Part shown: one piece after another, positions 34,701 through 41,147 of the stretch | Layout of the letters: each line of letters starts with the position of its first letter | Position numbering within the stretch: the first letter of the stretch is position 1 | NCBI GenBank assembly: GCA_013813265.1 | Contig: JACCRY010000204.1 | Coordinates: 1 to 46,037 of the forward strand | Source: Parachlamydiaceae bacterium | GTDB lineage: Bacteria > Chlamydiota > Chlamydiia > Chlamydiales > Parachlamydiaceae | Length of the DNA: 46,037 nucleotides | Direction: 5' to 3' | Notes under the pieces: model-generated | Seen by the model: only the letters and a program-made list of their open reading frames with translations | Databases searched by the model: none | What the model was told of the DNA's origin: nothing | Translations under genes and position numbers: made by a program

Positions 34701-35177
34701 ATAAGAGATTTTTCTGATGAAATCATTCAAGATGAATTGCAACTTGACTTTAGATCAACTCTTGAGGAGAAAAACATAAGTCTAGCGTTGGAACGCAGTA
34801 TTTATGACGAAAAGAAAAGAGAGTTTTCTACCTTTGATAGATTGGAAGAAGTGCAAGATACACATATAGATATTTTGTTTAAGAAGAGGAACTTGAATAT
34901 GGCATTTGTACCATCTAATGAAAAACCAGCAAATTTTACTCTTCTTAGCAACAACTCTGAAACTAATAATTTGTATAGCTTTAAAAGTCTATTAAAAGAG
35001 GAAAAAGAAATAAGCTTTTTAGCCGATGAATCTTTCGTTGAAAGAAAAATTGAGCTCGCACAATATAATAGTCGATTCTCGGAAGATCCGTTATCTCGTC
35101 TAAGTACTCTATTTGCAGAAATGGAAAAAAGTTCATTATTGACAAAAGTTCTGGATAAAAAGGAATTTCCATTATGA
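31758..35177 (+). CDS. Zeta-toxin-like kinase fused to IucA/IucC siderophore synthetase
   Basis: 1139 residues, three parts. Residues about 200-410 are a P-loop kinase of the zeta-toxin type: VVRGPTAAGKSDFIRKLL (Walker A near 213-220), GILNPDEF, then ALIFEGRFTSNKEIS and SLSLRRILTRDPYG. Residues about 490-940 are an IucA/IucC NIS synthetase: FFVHPEAYDNF, GTPTSSYRSW (near 631), FSPHGQNLCFVV (near 808) and GFAYRDLEG (near 830). These correspond to the VHP, PTxSxRT, HxQN and RD motifs of the adenylate and substrate site. The N-terminal 200 and C-terminal 200 residues are unfamiliar. NIS synthetases join carboxylates such as citrate to amines to make siderophores. The stop overlaps the LysR start (ATGA). 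Confidence 0.8.
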   Translation: MEPIKLSSSCSYPKQPGRPAYSSSSFKFNYPEIYDFSSNLSLKGRVCSIKDEILSEEQGEIKEKIAHYLIHRDKKRLDRYEEKAINFFEGTLNFAEISCCSDLRKLLEIIKIIDFELAEYNKKIRNKYKFPVSSYDIRTKILDLDPNFTTNEIYTKTLDPRKFKNREYLQYSINWIPERVGFHAKIVINQYVKTLSLSKSLKRISNNNYVVRGPTAAGKSDFIRKLLKPLLDDNENISGILNPDEFKFSVKHLLPCLHYLKGNLQLLEYSEVLSKIKIKHFFSHLVNVQVHPEGAALFQKFKKGIQDKPLALIFEGRFTSNKEISDVLSCSRKKNRKVFLVDIAHASLSLSLRRILTRDPYGNDPCPFVHDVVKGYVESIKTRERLLSLVKNNPSIEFFNLYFLDELENMHLIACKEENKLNILSDKLVKKSCSSLLDWEIENLLDEVIDKDIYPKLEKWDGEKIKTALNNNASINAVKSIFVDASKWGEVKLEPFNGLWLYDYPFLKEHIDSEHILDIRKSDLDGEGYHWTEDKFPEGPNLKFSQDVRVEYAPRRGLQMKLGYFLIHPKLFEKHLARPDPRVSEQLIDKETNYFRFFVHPEAYDNFVKLHFCREAIFVKPEDSEFMGTPTSSYRSWCVRDISSSERTIPFIVKMGVGSARNRGKFLPREDVLKSIKIQNDLYEMKKRDDFFYFSETIGITFKENLFEEDSGLIVREIPTGLLRGEFHIFSFSALMSIERTKEENYGVCRILPQDSGLEGYPLIYEIIEKAKQKKLVKSSFEFINTYLVKKYFEATKKFFFKKGYSFSPHGQNLCFVVSYAGTPLGFAYRDLEGVSEKGDNYLASYGWFYRYHCMVKLLNVMTKSDQDYFDPPLGAPVQLGFSEPLKERNLYPFLKGSLKKLHAISLADYKNILHNLDNLFLVNLSKYYYIKNIHELKVGAIPSAEPGSDGEAYVATLDKRLLQNRHLHSDLELSDVSKKAIRDFSDEIIQDELQLDFRSTLEEKNISLALERSIYDEKKREFSTFDRLEEVQDTHIDILFKKRNLNMAFVPSNEKPANFTLLSNNSETNNLYSFKSLLKEEKEISFLADESFVERKIELAQYNSRFSEDPLSRLSTLFAEMEKSSLLTKVLDKKEFPL

Positions 35178-36037
35178 ATCCCCTAATAAATCTCGCTCAT
35201 TTAAAGTTTTTTTGTGATTCGGTGGCTTGTCATAGTGTCACTGAAGCTGCAAAGAATAACGATGTCTCACAGTCAACTATCTCGCAGGCGATCGCAAAAC
35301 TTGAGAGGGTCTTAAACGCAAATTTAATCGCCGAACCGCGTCAGAAATTTCAACTCACGCCTGAAGGAAAAATTCTCTTTGAGCAAGCGCGGCATATCTT
35401 TAAAACGGTCTATGATCTTCAAGAAAAAATCAAATCTAATCAAGAAAAGGTTAGTGGGAGCTTAAAATTTGCCTGCACAAACAGTCTGGGGATGTCATTC
35501 ATTGCTCCTTCATACAGGAAAATGCGTGAGAATGCTCCTGATGTTGAAATGAATATTCAGCTAGGCAATTTAACAGTTATAAAAAATGCTCTGATGAAAA
35601 ACGAAGTCGAATTTGCTGTAGTTGTTATTGACTCAACATTTTCTGAATTTACCAAGCACTCTCTCCAAAAAGGGAAATTTAATCTATACCAGAATTTCAA
35701 TGTGCCTCACTATCTCATTGAAAAAGGAATTTTAGTAGATTTTCGGGATGGGATGTTTGTGGAAGAATTGCAGGAATATTTTCTACACTCATTGAACTCT
35801 CCCATAAAGATTCAGGCTGCCTTAGGAGGATGGGAGGTCGTGGCCCGCTTTTCCGAGCAGAACATCGGGGTAGGTTTTTTTCCTGACTATCTTGTTGCTA
35901 ACGGACGATATCCCAACTTTAGAGATAATCCCATTTGCATCCCTTCTTTTGAGTATGAAATTGCTGTTGTCTATCACAAAGGGACTTCGCTTTCTAAACC
36001 CGCATCTGCTTTTATTGATCAATTTACAATGGATTAA
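35174..36037 (+). CDS. LysR-type transcriptional regulator
   Basis: 287 residues. Residues about 8-67 are the winged HTH (HLKFFCDSVACHSVTEAAKN, VSQSTISQAIAKLERVLNA, LIAEP, FQLTPEGKILFEQA). The remainder is the LTTR effector-binding domain (SGSLKFACTNSLGMSFIAPS, EFAVVVID, QNIGVGFFPDYLVA). It overlaps the synthetase gene by 4 bp and is followed after 3 bp by the MFS gene, so it is part of the operon rather than divergent from it, which is unusual for LysR regulators. It probably controls the operon in response to iron status or the product; that is inference. Slightly shorter than the usual 300. Confidence 0.9.
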   Translation: MNPLINLAHLKFFCDSVACHSVTEAAKNNDVSQSTISQAIAKLERVLNANLIAEPRQKFQLTPEGKILFEQARHIFKTVYDLQEKIKSNQEKVSGSLKFACTNSLGMSFIAPSYRKMRENAPDVEMNIQLGNLTVIKNALMKNEVEFAVVVIDSTFSEFTKHSLQKGKFNLYQNFNVPHYLIEKGILVDFRDGMFVEELQEYFLHSLNSPIKIQAALGGWEVVARFSEQNIGVGFFPDYLVANGRYPNFRDNPICIPSFEYEIAVVYHKGTSLSKPASAFIDQFTMD

Positions 36038-36040
36038 TGT

Positions 36041-37237
36041 GTGAAAATTTTATATTTATTGAATCGCTTGCTTTCAAGCCCCTTGGAAGTCATTTATGTT
36101 TTCTTGATTTTTATTATCACAAAAGATTTGGGAGCAACTCCTTTGCAGCTGTCCATTTTGGCCTGCAGTAAACCTGCAGTCTCTTTAGTTTCGGCATTTG
36201 CCAATGGATTTATCTTTGGAAAACCCAAATCGATTAAACCCTTTCTACTCCTTTGTAACTTAATTGGATTATTGCCTTGTCTTTTTTTTCCTTATGTAGA
36301 AAACACATGGTTTTTTATCGCTTCTTATGCCTGCTTTATGACCACGCTACGAGCCTCTTATCCTGCTTGGATTGAGGTTTTAAAATGTAAGCTAGAGATA
36401 AAAGAATTGTCCAAAACTGTTGCGACAGGGAGCTCCATCAATTATTCTATTTTGATTCTGTTTCCTTTGGTTTTTACCTACTTTCTCGACCAGGACCCAA
36501 GTATTTGGAAAAATCTATTTGTATGTATGGCTATTTTGCAGTTTTTATTTTTCTTGATTTTGTTGGTTGTACCATTGAAATTTAATTTGCAAGATAAGCA
36601 AGAAATTTCAGGGATAGTCTCAACGAATGTGATCAAGGAAGGTTGGTTGATTTTACGAACCAATTCAAGCTTTGTGAAATACCAAATTCTCTTCTTTTTA
36701 GGCGGGGCAGGAGTTGTGATTGTGCAGCCTATTCTGCCGATCTATTTTAACGAAGCGCTGCATCTCTCCTATTCTCAACTTGCACTTGCTTTTAGCTTTT
36801 GCAGAGGAATCTCTTTTGTTTGCTCGACTCCTTTTTGGCTAGCTTACACCCAAAAAGTTTCTTTATACAGTTTAAATGCACTTGTTAATGTATTCTCATC
36901 GCTTTTCATCATGTTTATTCTTATGGCTGGGCTGGGTATTGAGTGGTTATTGATCGGTTATGTGATGTATGGTGCGATGCAGGCAGGTTGTGAATTGAGT
37001 TGGAATCTATCAGGACCGCTATTTTCAAAAAATAAGGAAAGTACTCCTTATTCGTGTTTAAACCTTTTCTTTGTAAGTTTTCGAGGAATGATTTTTCCTT
37101 TTTTAGGCCAGTTGATTTACTCTTGGTCAAATGCTTTCGTCCTTTTTTCTTTAGCCGGAGGGTTATGTCTATTAAGTGTTTTATATGCTCTTTCTCTGAA
37201 TCAAGAATATAATTTGGAAGAAAAAACATGTGGATGA
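36041..37237 (+). CDS. MFS transporter, candidate siderophore exporter
   Basis: 398 residues with about 12 hydrophobic helices and the MFS two-bundle plan (break near residues 185-205, LKFNLQDKQEISG). The start is GTG 36041, 3 nt after the LysR stop; translation is probably coupled. Position after an NIS synthetase matches known siderophore loci where an MFS protein exports the product (for example LbtA/LbtB of Legionella). Import, or an unrelated substrate, is also possible. Its 3' half (36740-37230) is duplicated at 38463-38957. Confidence 0.8.
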   Translation: MKILYLLNRLLSSPLEVIYVFLIFIITKDLGATPLQLSILACSKPAVSLVSAFANGFIFGKPKSIKPFLLLCNLIGLLPCLFFPYVENTWFFIASYACFMTTLRASYPAWIEVLKCKLEIKELSKTVATGSSINYSILILFPLVFTYFLDQDPSIWKNLFVCMAILQFLFFLILLVVPLKFNLQDKQEISGIVSTNVIKEGWLILRTNSSFVKYQILFFLGGAGVVIVQPILPIYFNEALHLSYSQLALAFSFCRGISFVCSTPFWLAYTQKVSLYSLNALVNVFSSLFIMFILMAGLGIEWLLIGYVMYGAMQAGCELSWNLSGPLFSKNKESTPYSCLNLFFVSFRGMIFPFLGQLIYSWSNAFVLFSLAGGLCLLSVLYALSLNQEYNLEEKTCG

Positions 37238-37264
37238 GGGATGGTGGCCGATTAGCATTAGGTA

Positions 37265-38428
37265 TTAAACGAGCTGAGAAAGGAATGTTCGTAGGGGAAC
37301 CCTCATAGGTCTGCCTTTGGTTTCAAAGCAATTTGTGTTAACATATGGCATATCTAAAGCCAATTGAAAGGCATATGGTGCATTAGTTTCTTGCTGAAAG
37401 TAGTGTAGAGAAGGAGAAATACCCTTATTTATAGAACTTTTAACTTCTAATAACATCCAAGGGATTCCATTTTTAATAATCGCAAAATCGACTTCACGTT
37501 GTTGCTTGTCTCTTAAGAAATGTAGTTGATAATCACCAAGGCCAAGGTCGTTCCAAAAATCGATAGCTTTAAGGAAATGCGAGGCAACAAAATTCTCTAA
37601 TCTACCGCCACCTTCTTCGCAAAGAGCCCAGTCCCATAGATAGTATTTTGGCTCTTTAAGTAATGAACGAGCGATATTATGAGAATAGGGGCGAATTTCA
37701 AAGCAGTAGTAAAAAGACTTTAGTATTTCGATCCATCTTCGAATGGTAGGCCCGGAAGCTTTTACTTGAGAAGCTAGAGACTCATATGAAGTGAGGCTAC
37801 CAATATGGTGACGAAGAAGTTCTGCAAGTAATTCCATTTGTGAAATTTCTTGAACTCGGGTCATGTCACGTACATCTTCTTCAAATAATTGCTGAAAACG
37901 TAAGCTTTTCCAACGTCGAGAAAAGCGATCATCTCTTTTTAAGAAGGGATCCGGAAAACCGCCATACTTTAAGAGTGCTTGAAATTCATCCTCGTGGATA
38001 GGTTGCGGAGTGGTACGCAATTCTGTTTCATTGATCGAATTAGCATTAATGATTTCTGAAACACTCAAAGGGTGAAAGTGGTAATGGAAATACCGCCCCA
38101 TCAAACTATCTCCACCTCGTTTGAAGACATCTAAGCGAGCACTACCAGTTACTAGAATTTTCATTAAATCGGGATAACTGTCATAAAATCCTTTGAGGAA
38201 ATTTTTCCAATCAGAATATTTATGAATTTCATTAAAAATAAAAAGTGGAATCTTCTCTCGTAACTGATCAATTGGAAATTCTTCTGCTATGGCGTCACAT
38301 CCCTTAAGGATTTTATTTCGATCTGATATCTTATCCCAATTGAAATACTGCCCGTCACCCCATTCTTTCTTGATTGTAAGACTGGAAGTGGTTTTTCCAA
38401 CTTGCCTCGGTCCCATTACAAAGACCAT
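37265..38428 (-). CDS. DUF4143-type AAA ATPase, N-terminus truncated
   Basis: 387 residues from ATG 38428. Walker A (MGPRQVGKTTSSL) is at residues about 5-17 and the Walker B-like LFIFNEIHKYSDWKNFL follows near 70. VTGSARLDVFKRGGDSLMGR is the sensor region. The C-terminal DUF4143 part includes QREVDFAII and WMLLEVKSS. These ATPases are common in mobile or host-interaction gene sets and their role is poorly known. The reading frame continues upstream of the ATG (EQQLKAHRQ) to about 38457, where sequence of the duplicated MFS gene begins. The original first 15-25 codons appear to have been lost at that junction. It may still be translated from 38428. Confidence 0.8.
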   Translation of the reverse strand: MVFVMGPRQVGKTTSSLTIKKEWGDGQYFNWDKISDRNKILKGCDAIAEEFPIDQLREKIPLFIFNEIHKYSDWKNFLKGFYDSYPDLMKILVTGSARLDVFKRGGDSLMGRYFHYHFHPLSVSEIINANSINETELRTTPQPIHEDEFQALLKYGGFPDPFLKRDDRFSRRWKSLRFQQLFEEDVRDMTRVQEISQMELLAELLRHHIGSLTSYESLASQVKASGPTIRRWIEILKSFYYCFEIRPYSHNIARSLLKEPKYYLWDWALCEEGGGRLENFVASHFLKAIDFWNDLGLGDYQLHFLRDKQQREVDFAIIKNGIPWMLLEVKSSINKGISPSLHYFQQETNAPYAFQLALDMPYVNTNCFETKGRPMRVPLRTFLSQLV

Positions 38429-38462
38429 TTGCCTATGTGCTTTTAGTTGTTGTTCACTGCAA

Positions 38463-38957
38463 ATCTATTTTAACGAAGCGCTGCATCTCTCCTATTCTCA
38501 ACTTGCACTTGCTTTTAGCTTTTGCAAAGGAATCTCTTTCGTTTGCTCTACGCCTTTTTTGGCTGGCTTACACCCATAAAGTTGCCTTATACAGTTTAAA
38601 TGCCCTTGTGAATGTATTCTCATCGCTTTTCATCATGCTTATTCTTATAGCTGGCCTGGGTATTGAGTGGTTATTGATCGGCTATGGGATGTATGGTGCG
38701 ATGCAGGCAGGGTGTGAATTGAGTTGGAATTTATCAGACCGCTATTTTCAAAAAATATGGAAAGTACGCCCTATTCGTGTTTAAACCTTTTCTTTGTAAG
38801 TTTTCGAGGCATGATTTTTCCTTTTTTAGGCCAGTTGATTTATTCTTGGTCTAATGCATTCGTCCTTTTCTATTTAGCTGGGGGGTTATGTCTATTAAGT
38901 GTTGTATATGCTCTTTCACTGAATCAAAGAAGTAAATTTGCAAAAAAACATATGGAT
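38463..38957 (+). pseudogene. Partial, frameshifted copy of the MFS transporter 3' half
   Basis: Closely similar to 36740-37230 over its whole length (by eye over 90% identical). Relative to that gene it has one extra T in a T-run near 38560 and lacks one G near 38734, so the frame shifts twice. The 5' half and any start are missing. Remaining coding shows as ALYSLNALVNVFSSLFIM and FVSFRGMIFPFLGQLIYSW. The ATPase gene sits between the intact and broken copies, which implies a tandem duplication of the transporter region followed by loss or replacement of the second copy's front half. Confidence 0.9.
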
Positions 38958-38969
38958 AACGTGAATACT

Positions 38970-39503
38970 TTACAAAAAGTTTTTGGGATCGACCTTGAAT
39001 TTTTTTCCTAGAGATACCGCTTGTTCATAGTTCAGGTTTTGTCGCCCTTTTTTCTGATGCAGAAATTCGGAGACTTGACTTTTTGTAGAAAAACAATCAG
39101 GCACTAAGCTCTTTTGTGAAAGCTGATCTTCAATAAGTAAAGCCTTTAAAAATTCATGGGGAAGCAGGCTTTCAGATGCTCGAGTGTGACATACGTCATC
39201 GTATTCCTTCAGTAGCATACATAGAAGATGGCGATAATATTCGACTTGTTTAGGGACTTCTTTTTCAAATGCGCGCCCAAGATACTCAAGCATACGTTCA
39301 GCTTTGTTGGCAGATTTAGAATTGGCAATTGGCTTTAAATTTTGAGCATGGAAAAGAGCGCTAAAAATATTTTCAGCTGGATAAGAATTAAGCTTAACTG
39401 AAATGTCTTCTAGCCCCAACACAAGAGGGAATGCATAGATGTACGATTGAGTTTGTATTTTTCTTGAAGCAGGAAAATGAATTTTTTTATTTTGTTTTAA
39501 CAT
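38970..39503 (-). CDS. higA: HigA-family antitoxin
   Basis: 177 residues. The C-terminal 60 residues are the HigA/XRE HTH: HEFLKALLIEDQLSQKSLVP, STKSQVSEFLHQKKGRQNL and AVSLGKKFKVDP. The N-terminal part is family-specific. It neutralises HigB and represses the operon. Its start overlaps the higB stop by 7 bp, giving the higB-higA order (toxin first) typical of this type. The stop is about 12 bp from the MFS remnant. Confidence 0.85.
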   Translation of the reverse strand: MLKQNKKIHFPASRKIQTQSYIYAFPLVLGLEDISVKLNSYPAENIFSALFHAQNLKPIANSKSANKAERMLEYLGRAFEKEVPKQVEYYRHLLCMLLKEYDDVCHTRASESLLPHEFLKALLIEDQLSQKSLVPDCFSTKSQVSEFLHQKKGRQNLNYEQAVSLGKKFKVDPKNFL

Positions 39504-39826
39504 AGTCTAAACCCTTCATTTGATAGTTTAGTAAAGTTTATGTTGTCGTATTCTGAATGTTTTCCAAACCATTTCAGAAATATGTGACCGGTATTAAAAA
39601 AAATGTCTACGCCTAAGCGGTAATCGTTTCCTTTTATATTAAAGAGGGTTAAATGCTTAAAATATGGATTTGGAATATAGTCGGCAGTGGAGAAAATTTT
39701 TTTTAATTCTTCATGATTTCGACAGTCAGCCATATACATTCGCTCTTCCCAAATTGCCAGGCTCGGTTTGGAGTCAGGGTATCTATTCCAGCATTCGGTG
39801 ATTGATCGCTTTGTAATTATCCTCAT
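39497..39826 (-). CDS. higB: HigB-family mRNA interferase toxin
   Basis: 109 residues, RelE/HigB fold. Features are MRIITKRSITECWNRYPDSK, AIWEERMYMADCRNHEEL, YFKHLTLFNIKGNDYRLGVD and HIFLKWFGKHSEYDNINF, which match the HigB_toxin domain. The N-Y-R-L and H-x-x-Y-D elements are family hallmarks. It would cleave ribosome-bound mRNA when HigA is lost. No Met-poor truncation is seen, so the toxin looks intact. It is read leftward from a promoter with an operator at 39843-39857. Confidence 0.88.
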   Translation of the reverse strand: MRIITKRSITECWNRYPDSKPSLAIWEERMYMADCRNHEELKKIFSTADYIPNPYFKHLTLFNIKGNDYRLGVDIFFNTGHIFLKWFGKHSEYDNINFTKLSNEGFRLC

Positions 39827-39842
39827 ACCCTCATGATATCAG

Positions 39843-39857
39843 TTCGCATTTTGCGAA
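39843..39857 (-). promoter_or_regulatory. Operator of the higBA operon
   Basis: Perfect inverted repeat TTCGCA-TTT-TGCGAA, 17 nt upstream of the higB start. On the minus strand it lies between TTGCTT (-35-like) and TGATAT (-10-like) with an 18-bp spacer, as expected of a HigA-controlled promoter. Confidence 0.6.
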
Positions 39858-39935
39858 TCAAGCAAAATTAAAAAAAATAGGTAGTTTGAGGGGGTTTTAA
39901 CAATGTGCTATATTTATCGAAAGTTTTGGATCGAG

Positions 39936-39966
39936 GCCAGGTCGCCTTGAGTTAAGGCTGCCTGGC
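39936..39966. repeat. Hairpin beside the 40.0 kb palindrome
   Basis: GCCAGG (39936-39941) pairs with CCTGGC (39961-39966), with an inner CCTT/AAGG. It abuts the larger palindrome and may be part of the same structure. Confidence 0.5.
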
Positions 39967-39967
39967 A

Positions 39968-40131
39968 TAGTACACTGTAAGCAAAGTCCGCACCCATCAA
40001 ACTTCGCGAAAATACCCGGGGTTGAAGGCTTAAAAGTGGTCCCATATGTGCATATTGGGTCACTTTTAAGACTTCAACCGCGAGTACTTTCGCGGAGTTT
40101 GATGAGGACGCACTTTGCTTACAGTGTACTA
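39968..40131. repeat. 164-bp palindromic element downstream of sod
   Basis: The two 82-bp halves are imperfect inverted copies. Ends are TAGTACACTGTAAGCAAAG and CTTTGCTTACAGTGTACTA, perfectly complementary. Inside, CATCAAACT/AGTTTGATG, TTCGCGAA-like arms and GTTGAAG/CTTCAAC pair, with CCCATATG at the centre. It has the same length as the aroA-aroL palindrome and shares its internal sequence with the 24.0 kb element. It ends 10 bp from the sod stop. TA at both tips fits an IS630/Tc1-type MITE. Confidence 0.8.
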
Positions 40132-40141
40132 GAACAACATG

Positions 40142-40843
40142 TTAGGAGTTCTTAGGCTGAAAGCGCTTCGAAGCTACTTCCCAATTCAAATTGTTAAAGA
40201 ATACATCAATGTATTTGGCACGTTCCAGTCCAAACTGGGTAATATAAGCATGCTCGAAAACGTCCATAATGACAATTGGTTGAGCTCCTGCAAGGTGCCC
40301 AACATCATGTTCATCGATCCATACATTCAGTAATTTACCGCTTTTTGGTTCTATATAAGCTACCACCCATCCTATGCCACGCATCAATCCTGTCGCCACG
40401 AAATCAGCTTTCCATGCATCGTAACTACCAAAATCATTTTGGATCTTTGATGCAAGTGGATCTTTAGGATCCAAAACTCTACCGTCACCACTTAAATTTT
40501 CGAAGTAAAACTCATGCAGAAGCATGCCGTCAAATTCCCATCCAAGTAAACGCTTCAGAGCTCCAAACTCAGGCGAGCGGCTTTGTCCATCGGCTGTCAT
40601 CTCTTGGAGACGTTTTAGCAGTGCGTTGCTGTTATTGACATACCCTTGATACAGTTTGAAGTGCATCTGCAAGAGAGCATCATCAAGCCCTTTCACTTTG
40701 CCTATCAGAGCATCATAATTCTTAGCTTCGTACGTATTCTGTCTGATCTCTTGTGGAGAATGAGGTCGTGGATCTGCAGCTTCTGTAACAGATGCAAGGC
40801 AAAGGACCCATGCCATAGAAAAAATAATTTGCTTGTTCATCAT
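40142..40843 (-). CDS. Exported Fe/Mn superoxide dismutase
   Basis: About 233 residues. A signal peptide (NKQIIFSMAWVLCLASVTEA) precedes the Fe/Mn-SOD fold. Metal ligands are visible: His in LLQMHFKLYQGYV, His in MLLHEFYFENLSGDG, Asp in WIDEHDVGHL and His in DVFEHAYI. The usual H-x-x-x-HH of the first helix is reduced to H-x-x-L-Y, so the second-sphere gateway His is absent. It removes superoxide, here probably in the periplasm, for example that made by the host phagosome. ATG 40843 and ATG 40840 are both possible starts behind AGGGAG; the frame from 40873 adds a polar leader that I reject. Confidence 0.88.
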   Translation of the reverse strand: MMNKQIIFSMAWVLCLASVTEAADPRPHSPQEIRQNTYEAKNYDALIGKVKGLDDALLQMHFKLYQGYVNNSNALLKRLQEMTADGQSRSPEFGALKRLLGWEFDGMLLHEFYFENLSGDGRVLDPKDPLASKIQNDFGSYDAWKADFVATGLMRGIGWVVAYIEPKSGKLLNVWIDEHDVGHLAGAQPIVIMDVFEHAYITQFGLERAKYIDVFFNNLNWEVASKRFQPKNS

Positions 40844-40946
40844 GCTCCCTTTTTTTTTATTTGAATTCTTCACAAACCGACCAAAATGTCAAGTTTATTA
40901 TGAGGAAATTGCTATACTTGAAAAGACAGCCTTTTGGATCTTTTCC

Positions 40947-41015
40947 AAATGAATTTAGAAAACGTGAAAAGTAAACCCTAAGGGGTTTAACTTTTCACGT
41001 TTTCTAACTTCATTT
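40947..41015. repeat. 69-bp near-perfect hairpin in the divergent sod / 41148 region
   Basis: Left arm 40947-40978 pairs with right arm 40983-41015: AAATGAA, one mismatch, an 18-bp perfect stretch containing GAAAACGTGAAAAG, one bulge, AAACCC, and a TAAG loop. It lies upstream of both neighbouring genes, so it could be a double terminator, an operator or an insertion remnant. No gene is seen in 40844-41147. Confidence 0.75.
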
Positions 41016-41147
41016 AAAAAATCTCTAAAAATTCTGTTTTTTTCGAGTATTGCAACTCACTCTTATTTTTGTCGAATTGTAATCGAAATAATGTATATGT
41101 TAAAATTTAAGTAGAATCAGTTGGAATTTCCTAACGAGAGGCCTGTA

